NCBI GenBank assembly: GCA_024803745.1 | Contig: JANJXV010000194.1 | Location: 1,798,001 to 1,862,000, forward strand | Direction: 5' to 3' | DNA length: 64,000 nt | Source: Megascapheus bottae | Lineage: Eukaryota > Chordata > Mammalia > Rodentia > Geomyidae | Shown: positions 43,894 to 59,000 of the stretch, piece after piece | Numbering within the stretch: position 1 is the stretch's first letter | Layout of the letters: the number at the start of each line of letters is the position of its first letter | Made by a program: the position numbers and the translations under genes | Notes under the pieces: model-generated | What the model saw: only the letters and a program-made list of their open reading frames with translations | What the model was told of the DNA's origin: nothing | Database searches by the model: none

Positions 43894-45632
43894 CTCCATT
43901 CTGTGACTTCACACACCACCATTCTTTGACTTCAAACACCTCCATTCCACGACTTCACACACCTCCATTCTGTTAGTTCACACACATCCATTCTATGAGT
44001 TCACACACCACAATATTTCTTCACACACCTCCATTCCATGACTTCACAAACCTCCATTCTGTGACTTCACACACCTCCATTCGGAGTTCACACACCTGCA
44101 TTCGGTGACTTCACACACCTCCATTCTGACTTCACACACCTCAATTCTATGACTTCACACACTTCCATTCTGTGACTTCACACACCTCCATTCTGTGACT
44201 TCACACACCTCCATTCTGTGACTTCACACACCTCCATTCTATGACTTCACACACTTCCATTGTGACATCACACACCTCCATTCTATGAGTTCACAAACCT
44301 CCATTCTATGACTTCACACACCTCCATTCTGAATTCACACACTTCCATTCCACGACTTCACAGTCCTCGAATATGTGACTTCACTCACCTCCACTCTATG
44401 ACTTCACACTCCTCCATTCTATGACTTCCCACACCTCCTTTCTATGACTTCACCCACCTCCATTTTATGACTTCACACACCTCCATTCTGTGACTTCACA
44501 CACCTCCATTCTATGACCTCACACACCCTCATTCTATGATTTCACACAAATCCATTCTATGACTTCACACATCCATTTTGACTTCACACACCTCCAATAT
44601 ATGACTTCAAACACCTCAATTCTGTGACTTCACGCACCTCCATTCTATGACCTCATACCCTCCAATCTGTGACTCCACACACCTCCATTCTATGACTTCA
44701 CACACTTCCATTCTATGACTTCACACACCTCCATTCTGTGACTTTACACACCTCCATTGTGAGTTCACACTCCTCCATTCTGTGATGTCACACACCTCCA
44801 TTCTGTGACTTCACACACCTCCATTCTATGACTTCACACAATTCCATTCTATGACTTCACACACCTCCATTCTGTGACATCACACACCTCCATTCTATGA
44901 CTTCACACACTTCCATTCTATGACTTCACACACCTCCATTCTATGACTTCACACACCTCCATTCTATGACTTCCCACACCTGCATTCTGACTTCACACAC
45001 CTCTATTCTATGATTTCACACATCTTCTTTCTGTAACTTCCCACACTTCCAATATTTCACTTCACAAACCTCCATTCCATGACTTCACACACCTCCATTC
45101 TATGAGTTCACACACCTCCATTCTTTGACTTCACACACCTCCATTTTGACTTCACACACCTACATTCTGTGACTTCACCCTCCTCAATTTGTGACTTCAC
45201 ACACCACCATTTTGATTTCACACACCTCCATTCTGTGACTTCACACACCTCCATTCTTTGAGTTCACACACCTCCGTTTTGAGTTCACACACTTCCATTC
45301 TGTGACTTCACACACCTCCATTCTGTGACTTCACACACCACCATTCTTTGACTTCAAACACCTCCACTCCACGACTTCACACACCTCCATTCTGTTAGTT
45401 CACACACATCCATTCTATGAGTTCACACACCACAATATTTCTTCACACACCTCCATTCTATGACTTCGCAAACCTCCATTCTGTGACTTCACACACCTCC
45501 ATTCGAAGTTCACACACCTGCATTCGGTAACTTCACACACCTCCATTCTGACTTCACACACCTCAATTCTATGACTTCACACACTTCCATTCTGTGACTT
45601 CACACACCTCCATTCTGTGACTTCACACACCT
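42790..45632 (+). repeat. 1,422-bp tandem duplication
   Basis: Copy 1 is about 42790-44210 and copy 2 about 44211-45632. The offset is 1,420 bp at 42801/44221 and 1,422 bp after a TCACACC/TCACACACC length difference near 42891/44311. Other checkpoints are TTCTTTCTGTAAC at 43603/45025 and ATTCTTTGAC at 43921/45343. The duplication straddles the end of the second 3,247-bp copy, so it arose after, or together with, that amplification. Confidence 0.8.
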
Positions 45633-48323
45633 CCATTCTGTGACTTCACACACCTCCATTCTGACTTCACACAGCTCCATTCTATGAATTCACACACCTC
45701 CATTCTTACTTTACAAACATCCATTCTATAACTTCACACACCTCCATTCTATGACTTCACACACCTCCATTCTGTGACTTCACATACCTCCATTCTATGA
45801 CTTCACACACCTCCATTCTGTGACTTCACACACCTCCATTCTATGACTTCACACACTTCCATTGTGACGTCACACACCTCCATTCTATGAGTTCACACAC
45901 CTCCATTCTGACTTCACACACCTCCATTCTATTACTTCACACACCTCCATTCTGAATTCACACAGCTCCATTGTGTGACTTCACAAAACTCCATTCTATG
46001 GTTTCACACACCTCCATACTACGACTTCACACAACTCCATCTATGACTTCACACACCTCCATTCTGACATCACACACCTCTATGCTTTGACTTCGCACAC
46101 CTCCATTCTGACATCACACACCTCCATTCTATGACTTCACAGACATCGAATCTGTGACTTCACTCACCTGCACTCTATGACTACACACTGCTCCATTCTA
46201 TGACTTACCACACCTCCTTTCTATGATGTCACCCACCTCCAATCTATGACTACCCACCTCCATTCTGACTTCACACACCTCCATTCTCTGACTTCACACA
46301 CCTCCATTCTTTGACTTCACACACCTTCATTTTTCCTTCAGAAACATCCATTCTATGACTTCACACACGTCCATTCTATGATTTCACAAACCTCCATTCT
46401 GTGACATCACACACCTCCATTCTGAGTTGACACAACTCCATTCGGTGACGTCACACATCTCCATTCTGACTTCAAACACCTCCATTCTATGACTTCACAC
46501 ACTTCCATTCTATGACTTCACACACCTCCATTCTGTGACTTCACAAACCTCCATTCTGAGTTCACACACGTCCATTCTGTGACTTCACACACCTCCATTC
46601 TGTGACTTCACACACCTCCATTGTGTGACTTCACACACTTCCATTCTGTGTCTTCACACAACTCCATTTTATTACCTCACACACCCTCATTCTATGATTT
46701 CACAGACCTCCATTCTATGACTTCAGACATCCATTTTGACTTCACACACCTCCATTCTGAGTTCACACACCTCCATTCTGTGACTTCACAAACCTCCATT
46801 TTATGACGTCACACACCTCCATTTTGACTTTTCACACCTCCATTCTGTGACTTCACACACCTCCATTCTATGACTTCACACACTTCCATTGTGACATCAC
46901 ACACCTCCATTCTATGACTTCACACACCTCCCTTCTGACTTCCCACACCTCCTTTCTATGACTTCACCCACCTCCATTTTATGACTTCACACACCTCCAT
47001 TCTGTGAATTCACACACCTCCATTCTATGACCTCATACACCCTCAATCTATGATTTCACACACCTCCATTCTATGACTTCACACATCCATTTTGACTTCA
47101 CTCACCTCCAATATATGACATGAAACACTTCAATTCTGTCACTTCACACACCTCCATTCTATGACCTCATACCCTCCATTCTGTGACTCCACACTCCTCC
47201 ATTCTATGACTTCACACACTTCCATTCTATGACTTCACACACCTCCATTCTGTGACTTTACACACCTCCATTGTGAGTTCACACTCCTCCATTCTGTGAT
47301 GTCACACATCTCCATTATGTGACTTCACACACCTCCATTCTATGACTTCACACCATTCCATTCTATGACTTCACCCACCTCCATTCTATGACTTCACACC
47401 TCCATTCTGACTTCACACACCTCCATTCTGTGACATCACACACCTCCATTCTATGACTTCACACACTTCCATTCTATGACTTCACACACCTCCATTCTAT
47501 GACTTCACACACCTCCATTCTATGACTTCCCACACCTGCATTCTGACTTCACACACCTCCATTCTATGACTTCACACATCTTCTTTCTGTAACTTCCTAC
47601 ACTTCCAATGTTTGACTTCAGAAACCTCCATTCCATGACTTCACACACCTTCATTCTATGAGTTCACACACCTCCATTCTTTGACTTCACACACCTCCAT
47701 TTTGACTTCACACACCTACATTCTGTGACTTCACACACCTCCATTTGTGATTTCACACACCACCATTTTGATTTCACACACCTCCATTATGTGACTTCAC
47801 ACACCTCCGTTCTTTGAGTTCACACACCTCCGTTTTGAGTTCACACACTTCCATTCTTTGACTTCACACACCTCCATTATGTGACTTCACACACCACCAT
47901 TGTTTGACTTCACACACCTCCATTCTTTGACTTCACACACCTCCATTCCACGACTTCACACACCTCCATTCTATTAGTTCACACACATCCATTCTATGAG
48001 TTCACACACCACAATTTTGTCTTCACACACCTCCATTCTATGACTTCGCAAACCTCCATTCTGTGACTTCACACACCTCCATTCGGAGTTCACACACCTC
48101 CATTCAGTGTCTTCACACACCTCCATTCTGACTTCACACACCTCAATTCTATGACTTCACACTCTTCCATTCTGTGACTTCACACACCTCCATTCTGTGA
48201 CTTCACACACCTCCATTCTGACTTCACACAGCTCCATTCTATGACTTCACACACCTCCATTCTTACTTTACAAACATCCATTCTATAACTTCACACACCT
48301 CCATTCTATGACTTTACACACCT
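45633..48323 (+). repeat. Right-domain HOR segment with a 206-bp loss
   Basis: Its beginning matches 36,465-37,400 (offset 9,193 bp). Most of it matches 56,2xx-59,0xx: the offset is 10,562-10,564 bp up to about 46740 and 10,770 bp by 47581, so about 206 bp present near 57310-57520 is missing here (CCATTTTGACTTCACACACC continues directly into TCCATTCTGAGTTC). It holds the marker TTCTTTCTGTAACTTCCTAC at 47581, a variant shared only with 58351 and 63133. Confidence 0.72.
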
Positions 48324-50119
48324 CCATTCTGTGATTTCACATACCTCCATTCTATGACTTCACACACCTCCATTCTGTGACTTCACACACCTCCATTCTG
48401 TGACTTCACACACCTCCATTCTGACTTCACACAGCTCCATTCTTTGACTTCACACACCACCATTCTTACTTTACAAACATCCATTCTATAACTTCACACA
48501 CCTCCATTCTATGACTTCACACACCTCCATTCTGTGACTTCACATACCTCCATTCTATGACTTCACACACCTCCATTCTGTGACTTCACACACCTCTATT
48601 CTATGAGTTCACACACTTCCATTGTGACGTCACACACCTCCATTCTATGAGTTCACACACCTCCATTCTATGACTTCACACACCTCCATTCTGACTTCAC
48701 ACACCTCCATTCTATGACTTCACAGACCTCGAATATGTGACTTCACTCACCTCCACTCTATGACTTCACACTCCTCCATTCTATGACTTCCCACACCTCC
48801 TTTCTATGACTTCACCCACCTCCATTTTTTGACTTCACACACCTCCATTCTGTGACTTCACACACCTCCATTCTATGACCTCACACACCCTCATTCTATG
48901 ATTTAACACACCTCCATTCTATAACTTCACACATCCATTTTGACTTCACACACCTCCATTCTATTACTTCACACACCTCCATTCTGAATTCACAAAGCCT
49001 CATTCTGTGACTTCACAAAACTCCATTCTATGGTTTCACACACCTCCATACTATGACTTGACACAACTGCATCTATGACTTCACACACCTCCATTTTGAC
49101 ATCACACACCTCCATTCTATGACTTCACAGACCTCGAATCTGTGACTTCTCTCACCTGCACTCTATGACTTCTCACTCCTCCATTCTATGACTTACCACA
49201 CCTCCTTTCTATGACGTCACCCACCTCCAATCTATGACTACCCACCTCCATTCTGATTTCACACACCTCCATTCTCTGACTTCACACACCTCCATTCTAT
49301 GACTTCACACACCTTCATTTTTCCTTCAGAAACATCCATTCTATGACTTCACACACCTCCATTCTATGACTTCACAAACCTCCATTCTGTGACTTCACAC
49401 ACCTCCATTCTGAGTTGACACAACTCCATTCGGTGACGTCACACATCTCCATTCTGACTTCAAACACCTCCATTCTATGACTTCACACACCTCCATTCTA
49501 TGACTTCCCACACCTGCATTCTGACTTCACACACCTCTATTCTATGACTTCACACATCTTCTTTCTGTAACTTCCCACACTTCCAATATTTCACTTCACA
49601 AACCTCCATTCCATGACTTCACACACCTCCATTCTATGAGTTCACACACCTCCATTCTTTGACTTCACACACCTCCATTTTGACTTCACACACCTACATT
49701 CTGTGACTTCACCCTCCTCAATTTGTGACTTCACACACCACCATTTTGATTTCACACACCTCCATTCTGTGACTTCACACACCTCCATTCTTTGAGTTCA
49801 CACACCTCCGTTTTGAGTTCACACACTTCCATTCTGTGACTTCACACACCTCCATTCTGTGACTTCACACACCACCATTGTTGACTTCACACACCTCCAT
49901 TCCACGACTTCACACACCTCCATTCTGTTAGTTCACACACATCCATTCTATGAGTTCACACACCACAATATTTCTTCACACACCTCCATTCTATGACTTC
50001 GCAAACCTCCATTCTGTGACTTCACACACCTCCATTCGGAGTTCACACACCTGCATTCGGTGACTTCACACACCTCCATTCTGACTTCACACACCTCAAT
50101 TCTATGACTTCACACACTT
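48324..50119 (+). repeat. 1,796-bp HOR, copy 1 of a tandem pair
   Basis: Offset 1,796 bp to the next block, with checkpoints CATTCTTACT at 48461/50257, TGACTTCCCA at 49501/51297 and TTCTTTCTGTAAC at 49559/51355. It carries characteristic monomers CACAAAGCCTC, ATGACTTGACACAACTGC and GACCTCGAATCTG. No length difference was seen between the two copies. Confidence 0.83.
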
Positions 50120-51915
50120 CCATTCTGTGATTTCACACACCTCCATTCTATGACTTCACACACCTCCATTCTGTGACTTCACACACCTCCATTCTGTGAC
50201 TTCACACACCTCCATTCTGACTTCACACAGCTCCATTCTTTGACTTCACACACCACCATTCTTACTTTACAAACATCCATTCTATAACTTCACACACCTC
50301 CATTCTATGACTTCACACACCTCCATTCTGTGACTTCACATACCTCCATTCTATGACTTCACACACCTCCATTCTGTGACTTCACACACCTCTATTCTAT
50401 GAGTTCACACACTTCCATTGTGACGTCACACACCTCCATTCTATGAGTTCACACACCTCCATTCTATGACTTCACACACCTCCATTCTGACTTCACACAC
50501 CTCCATTCTATGACTTCACAGACCTCGAATATGTGACTTCACTCACCTCCACTCTATGACTTCACACTCCTCCATTCTATGACTTCCCACACCTCCTTTC
50601 TATGACTTCACCCACCTCCATTTTTTGACTTCACACACCTCCATTCTGTGACTTCACACACCTCCATTCTATGACCTCACACACCCTCATTCTATGATTT
50701 AACACACCTCCATTCTATAACTTCACACATCCATTTTGACTTCACACACCTCCATTCTATTACTTCACACACCTCCATTCTGAATTCACAAAGCCTCATT
50801 CTGTGACTTCACAAAACTCCATTCTATGGTTTCACACACCTCCATACTATGACTTGACACAACTGCATCTATGACTTCACACACCTCCATTTTGACATCA
50901 CACACCTCCATTCTATGACTTCACAGACCTCGAATCTGTGACTTCTCTCACCTGCACTCTATGACTTCTCACTCCTCCATTCTATGACTTACCACACCTC
51001 CTTTCTATGACGTCACCCACCTCCAATCTATGACTACCCACCTCCATTCTGATTTCACACACCTCCATTCTCTGACTTCACACACCTCCATTCTATGACT
51101 TCACACACCTTCATTTTTCCTTCAGAAACATCCATTCTATGACTTCACACACCTCCATTCTATGACTTCACAAACCTCCATTCTGTGACTTCACACACCT
51201 CCATTCTGAGTTGACACAACTCCATTCGGTGACGTCACACATCTCCATTCTGACTTCAAACACCTCCATTCTATGACTTCACACACCTCCATTCTATGAC
51301 TTCCCACACCTGCATTCTGACTTCACACACCTCTATTCTATGACTTCACACATCTTCTTTCTGTAACTTCCCACACTTCCAATATTTCACTTCACAAACC
51401 TCCATTCCATGACTTCACACACCTCCATTCTATGAGTTCACACACCTCCATTCTTTGACTTCACACACCTCCATTTTGACTTCACACACCTACATTCTGT
51501 GACTTCACCCTCCTCAATTTGTGACTTCACACACCACCATTTTGATTTCACACACCTCCATTCTGTGACTTCACACACCTCCATTCTTTGAGTTCACACA
51601 CCTCCGTTTTGAGTTCACACACTTCCATTCTGTGACTTCACACACCTCCATTCTGTGACTTCACACACCACCATTGTTGACTTCACACACCTCCATTCCA
51701 CGACTTCACACACCTCCATTCTGTTAGTTCACACACATCCATTCTATGAGTTCACACACCACAATATTTCTTCACACACCTCCATTCTATGACTTCGCAA
51801 ACCTCCATTCTGTGACTTCACACACCTCCATTCGGAGTTCACACACCTGCATTCGGTGACTTCACACACCTCCATTCTGACTTCACACACCTCAATTCTA
51901 TGACTTCACACACTT
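50120..51915 (+). repeat. 1,796-bp HOR, copy 2 of a tandem pair
   Basis: Exact-period second copy of the preceding block. It ends with CACTTCCATTCTGTGATTTC (about 51911), the same sequence that opens the pair near 50110, and then passes into the segment equivalent to 36,4xx (GCTCCATTCTATGAATTC at 52003). A third, altered version of this unit is found at about 59160-60960. Confidence 0.83.
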
Positions 51916-52921
51916 CCATTCTGTGATTTCACACACCTCCATTCTGTGACTTCACACACCTCCATTCTGTGACTTCACACACCTCCATTCTGACTTCACA
52001 CAGCTCCATTCTATGAATTCACACACCTCCATTCTTACTTTACAAACATCCATTCTATAACTTCACACACCTCCATTCTATGACTTCACACACCTCCATT
52101 CTGTGACTTCACATACCTCCATTCTATGACTTCACACACCTCCATTCTGTGACTTCACACACCTCCATTCTATGACTTCACACACTTCCATTGTGACGTC
52201 ACACACCTCCATTCTATGAGTTCACACACCTCCATTCTGACTTCACACACCTCCATTCTATTACTTCACACACCTCCATTCTGAATTCACACAGCTCCAT
52301 TGTGTGACTTCACAAAACTCCATTCTATGGTTTCACACACCTCCATACTACGACTTCACACAACTCCATCTATGACTTCACACACCTCCATTCTGACATC
52401 ACACACCTCTATGCTATGACTTCACACACCTCCATTCTGACATCACACACCTCCATTCTATGACTTCACAGACATCGAATCTGTGACTTCACTCACCTGC
52501 ACTCTATGACTTCACACTGCTCCATTCTATGACTTACCACACCTCCTTTCTATGATGTCACCCACCTCCAATCTATGACTACCCACCTCCATTCTGACTT
52601 CACACACCTCCATTCTCTGACTTCACACACCTCCATTCTTTGACTTCACACACCTTCATTTTTCCTTCAGAAACATCCATTCTATGACTTCACACACGTC
52701 CATTCTATGACTTCACAAACCTCCATTCTGTGACTTCACACACCTCCATTCTGAGTTGACACAACTCCATTCGGTGACGTCACACATCTCCATTCTGACT
52801 TCAAACACCTCCATTCTATGACTTCACACACTTCCATTCTATGACTTCACACACCTCCATTCTGTGACTTCACAAACCTCCATTCTGAGTTCACACACGT
52901 CCATTCTGTGACTTCACACAC
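51916..52921 (+). repeat. Right-domain HOR segment, repeat of 36,394-37,399
   Basis: Continues the 15,522-bp-offset match (GCTCCATTCT at 36481/52003, GACATCGAATC at 36949/52471) and leads into the third copy of the 3,247-bp unit, exactly as 36-37 kb leads into the first. It has TATGCTATGACTTCACAC where the related places at 46081 and 61471 have TATGCTTTGACTTCGCAC. Confidence 0.75.
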
Positions 52922-55900
52922 CTCCATTCTGTGACTTCACACACCTCCATTCTATGACTTCACACACCAACATTCTATGATTTAACACACCTCCATTCTA
53001 TGATTTCACACATCCATTTTGACTTCACACACCTAAAATATATGACTTCATACCCGTCCATTCTGTGACTTCACACACCTCCATTCTAAGACTTCACAAA
53101 CCTCCATTCTGTGACTTCACACACCTCCATTCTGTGACTTCACAAACCTCCATTCTATGATTTCTCACACCTCAATTCTATGACTTCACACACCTCCAGT
53201 TTATGACATCACACACCTCTATTTTGACTTCACACACCTCAATTATGTGACTTCACACACATCCCTTCTGTGACTTCACGCACCTCCATTCTATGACTTC
53301 ACACACCTTCATTCTGTGACATCACACACCTCCATTCTTTGACTTCACACATTTCCATTCTATGATTTCACATACCTCCATGCTATGACTTCACACACCT
53401 CCATTCTGTGACTTCACACACCTCCATTCTGAGTTCACACACCTCCACTCTGTGACTTCACACACCTCCATTCTATGATTTCACACACCTCCATTCTATG
53501 ACTTCACACACCTCCATTTTATGACGTCACACACCTCCATTTTGGCTTCTCACACCTCCATTCTGTGACTTCACACACCTCCATTCTATGACTTCACACA
53601 CTTCCTTTGTGATGTCACACACCTCCATTCTATGAGTTCACACACCTCCATTCTATGACTTCACACACCTCCATTCTGACTTCTCACACCTCCATTCTAT
53701 GACTTCACAGACCTCGAATATGTGACTTCACTCACCTCCACTGTAATACTTCACACTCCTCCAATCTATGACTTCCCACACCTCATTTCTATGACTTCAC
53801 CCATCTCCATTTTATGACTTCACACACCTCCATTCTGTGACTTCACACACCTCCATTCTATGACCTCACACACCCTCATTCTATGATTTCACACACCTCC
53901 ATTCTATGACTTCACACATCCATTTTGACTTCACGCACCTCCAATATATGACTTCAAACACCTCGATTCTGTGACTTCACACACCTCCATTCTATGAGTT
54001 CATACCTTCCATTCTGTGACTTCACAGACCTCCATTCTATGACTTCACACTCTTCCATTCTATGACTTCACACATCTCCATTCTGTGACTTTACACACCT
54101 CCATTCTGACTTCACACACATCCATTCTGTGACGTCACACACCTCCATTCTGTGACTTCCCACACCTCCACTATGTGACTTCACACACCTCCATTCTATG
54201 ATTTCACACCTCCATTCTGACTTCACACACCTCCATTCTGTCACTTCACACACCTCCATTATATGACTTCACACACCTCCATTCTATGACTTCACACACC
54301 TCCGTTCTATGACTTCACACACCTCCATTCTGTGACTTCACACACCTCCATTCTATAACTTCACACACCTTCTTCTTACTTCACAAACATACGTTCTATG
54401 ACTTCACACACCTCCATTCTATGACTTCACATACCTCCATTCTGTGACTTCACACACCACCATTCTGACTTCACAGAGCTCCATTCTATGACTTCACACA
54501 CCTCCATTCTTACTTTACAAACATCCATTCTATAACTTCACACAACTCCATTCTATGACTTTACACACCTCCATTCTGTGACTTTACATACCTCCATTCT
54601 ATGATTTCACACAACTCCATTCTGTGACTTCACACACCTGCATTCTATGACTTCACACACTTCCATTGTGACGTCACACACCTCCATTCTATGAGTTCAC
54701 ACACCTCCATTCTGACTTCACACACCTCCATTCTATTACTTCACAAACCTCCATTCTAAATTCACACAGCTCCATTCTGTGACTTCACAAAACTCCATTC
54801 TATGGTTTCACACACCTCCATACTATGACTTCACACAACTCCATCTATGACTTCACACACCTCCATTCTGACATCACACACCTCTATTCTGTCACTTCAC
54901 AAACCTCCATTCTATGATTTCACACAACTCCATTCTATGACTTCACACACCTCCATTTTATGACGTCACACACCTCCATTTTGACTTCTCACACCTCCAT
55001 TCTGTGACTTCACACACCTCCATTCTATGACTTCACACACTTCCATTGTGACATCACACACCTCCATTCTATGAGTTCACAAACCTCCATTCTATGACTT
55101 CACACCTCCATTCTGAATTCACACACTTCCATTCCACGACTTCACAGACCTCGGATATGTGACTTCACTCACCTCCACTCTATGACTTCACACTCCTCCA
55201 TTCTATGACTTCCCACACCTCCTTTCTATGACTTCACCCACCTCCATTTTATGACTTCACACACCTCCATTCTGTGACTTCACACACCTCCATTCTATGA
55301 CCTCACACACCCTCATTCTATGATTTCACACAACTCCATTCTATGACTTCACACATCCATTTTGACTTCACACACCTCCAATATATGACTTCAAACACCT
55401 CAATTCTGTGACTTCACACACCTCCATTCTATGACCTCATACCCTCCATTCTGTGACTCCACACACCTCCATTCTATGACTTCACACACTTCCATTCTAT
55501 GACTTCACACACCTCCATTCTGTGACTTTACACACCTACATTGTGAGTTCACACTCCTCCATTCTGTGATGTCACACACCTCCATTCTGTGACTTCACAC
55601 ACCTCCATTCTATGACTTCACACAATTCCATTCTATGACTTCACACACCTCCATTCTGTGACATCACACACCTCCATTCTATGACTTCACACACTTCCAT
55701 TCTATGACTTCACACACCTCCATTCTATGACTTCACACACCTCCATTCTATGACTTCCCACACCTGCATTCTGACCTCACACACCTCTATTCTATGATTT
55801 CACACATCTTCTTTCTGTAACTTCCCACACTTCCAATATTTCACTTCACAAACCTCCATTCCATGACTTCACACACCTCTATTCTATGAGTTCACACACC

Positions 55901-56055
55901 TCCATTCTTTGACTTCACACACCTCCATTTTGACTTCACACACCTACATTCTGTGACTTCACCCTCCTCAATTTGTGACTTCACACACCTCCATTCTTTG
56001 AGTTCACACACCTCCGTTTTGAATTCACACACTTCCATTCTGTGACTTCACACAC
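52922..56055 (+). repeat. 3,247-bp HOR, third, shortened copy
   Basis: CACACCAACATTC lies at 52963 (offset 12,275 bp from 40688). Near 53080, 69 bp (three monomers) present in copies 1 and 2 are missing, bringing the offset to 12,206 bp. Near 55980 another 44 bp (a CCACCATTTTGATTTC monomer and its neighbour) are missing, giving 12,162 bp at ATTCTTTGAC 43921/56083. The same minus-strand 63-codon frame recurs at 54068-54259 with one residue changed near its C-terminus, G to D. Confidence 0.82.
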
Positions 56056-59000
56056 CTCCATTCTGTGACTTCACACACCACCATTCTTTGACTTCAAACA
56101 CCTCCATTCCACGACTTCACACACCTCCATTCTGTTAGTTCACACACATCCATTCTATGAGTTCACACACCACAATATTTCTTCACACACCTCCATTCTA
56201 TGACTTCACAAACCTCCATTCTGTGACTTCACACACCTCCATTCGGAGTTCACACACCTGCATTCGGTGACTTCACACACCTCCATTCTGACTTCACACA
56301 CCTCAATTCTATGACTTCACACACTTCCATTCTGTGACTTCACACACCTCCATTCTGTGACTTCACACACCTCCATTCTGTGACTTCACATACCCCCATT
56401 CTATGATTTCACACACCTCCATTCTGTGACTTCACACACCTCCATTCTGTGACTTCACACACTTCCATTGTGACGTCACACACCTCCATTCTAATACTTC
56501 ACACACCTCCATTCTGAATTCACACAGCTCCATTGTGTGACTTCACAAAACTCCATTCTATGGTTTCACACACCTCCATACTACGACTTCACACAACTCC
56601 ATCTGTGACTTCACACACCTCCATTCTGACATCACACACCTCTATGCTTTGACTCTGCACACCTCCATTCTGACATCACACACCTCCATTCTATGACTTC
56701 ACAGACATCGAATCTGTGACTTCACTCACCTGCACTCTATGACTTCACACTGCTCCATTCTATGACTTACCACACCTCCTTTCTATGATGTCACCCACCT
56801 CCAATCTATGACTACCCACCTCCATTCTGACTTCACACACCTCCATTTTCTGACTTCACACACCTCCATTCTTTGACTTCACACACCTTCAGTTTTTCCT
56901 TCAGAAACATCCATTCTATGACTTCACACACGTCCATTCTATGACTTCACAAACCTCCATTCTGTGACTTCACACACCTCCATTCTGAGTTGACACAACT
57001 CCATTCGGTGACGTCACACATCTCCATTCTGACTTCAAACACCTCCATTCTATGACTTCACACACTTCCATTCTATGACTTCACACACCTCCATTCTGTG
57101 ACTTCACAAACCTCCATTCTGAGTTCACACACGTCCATTCTGTGACTTCACACACCTCCATTCTGTGACTTCACACACCTCCATTGTGTGACTTCACATA
57201 CTTCCATTCTGTGTCTTCACACAACTCCATTTTATGACCTCACACACCCTCATTCTATGATTTCACAGACCTCCATTCTATGACTTCAGACATCCATTTT
57301 GACTTCACACACCTCTAACATATGACTTCAAACACCTCAGTTCTGTGATTTCACACACCTCCATTCTATGACTTCACACACTTCCATTCTATGATTTCAC
57401 ATACCTCCATGCTATGACTTCACAAACCTCCATTCTGTGACTTCACACACCTCCATTCTGAGTTCACATACCTCAATTCTGTGACTTCACAAACCTCCAT
57501 TCTATGATTTCACACACCTCAATTCTATGACTTCACACACCTCCATTTTATGACGTCACACACCTCCATTTTGACTTTTCACACCTCCATTCTGTGACTT
57601 CACACACCTCCATTCTATGACTTCACACACTTCCATTGTGACATCACACACCTCCATTCTATGAGTTCACACACCTCCATTCTATGACTTCACACACCTC
57701 CCTTCTGACTTCCCACACCTCCTTTCTATGACTTCACCCACCTCCATTTTATGACTTCACACACCTCCATTCTGTGAATTCACACACCTCCATTCTATGA
57801 CCTCATACACCCTCAATCTATGATTTCACACACCTCCATTCTATGACTTCACACATCCATTTTGACTTCACTCACCTCCAATATATGACATGAAACACTT
57901 CAATTCTCTCACTTCACACACCTCCATTCTATGACCTCATACCCTCCATTCTGTGACTCCACACACCTCCATTCTATGACTTCACACACTTCCATTCTAT
58001 GACTTCACACACCTCCATTATGTGACTTTACACACCTCCATTGTGAGTTCACACTCCTCCATTCTGTGATGTCACACATCTCCATTCTGTGACTTCACAC
58101 ACCTCCATTCTATGACTTCACACCATTCCATTCTATGACTTCACCCACCTCCATTCTATGACTTCACACCTCCATTCTGACTTCACACACCTCCATTCTG
58201 TGACATCACACACCTCCATTCTATGACTTCACACACTTCCATTCTATGACTTCACACACCTCCATTCTATGACTTCACACACCTCCATTCTATGACTTCC
58301 CACACCTTCATTCTGACTTCACACACCTCCATTCTATGACTTCACACATCTTCTTTCTGTAACTTCCTACACTTCCAATGTTTGACTTCACAAACCTCCA
58401 TTCCATGACTTCACACACCTTCATTCTATGAGTTCACACACCTCCATTCTTTGACTTCACACACCTCCATTTTGACTTCACACACCTACATTCTGTGACT
58501 TTACACACCTCCATTTGTGATTTCACACACCACCATTTTGATTTCACACACCTCCATTATGTGACTTCACACACCTCCGTTCTTTGAGTTCACACCCCTC
58601 CGTTTTGAGTTCACACACTTCCATTCTTTGACTTCACACACCTCCATTATGTGACTTCACACACCACCATTGTTTGACTTCACACACCTCCATTCTTTGA
58701 CTTCACACACCTCCATTCCACGACTTCACACACCTCCATTCTATTAGTTCACACACATCCATTCTATGAGTTCACACACCACAATTTTGTCTTCACACAC
58801 CTCCATTCTATGACTTCACAAACCTCCATTCTGTGACTTCACACACCTCCATTCGGAGTTCACACACCTCCATTCAGTGTCTTCACACACCTCCATTCTG
58901 ACTTCACACACCTCAATTCTATGACTTCACACACTTCCATTCTGTGACTTCACACACCTCCATTCTGTGACTTCACACACCTCCATTCTGACTTCACACA

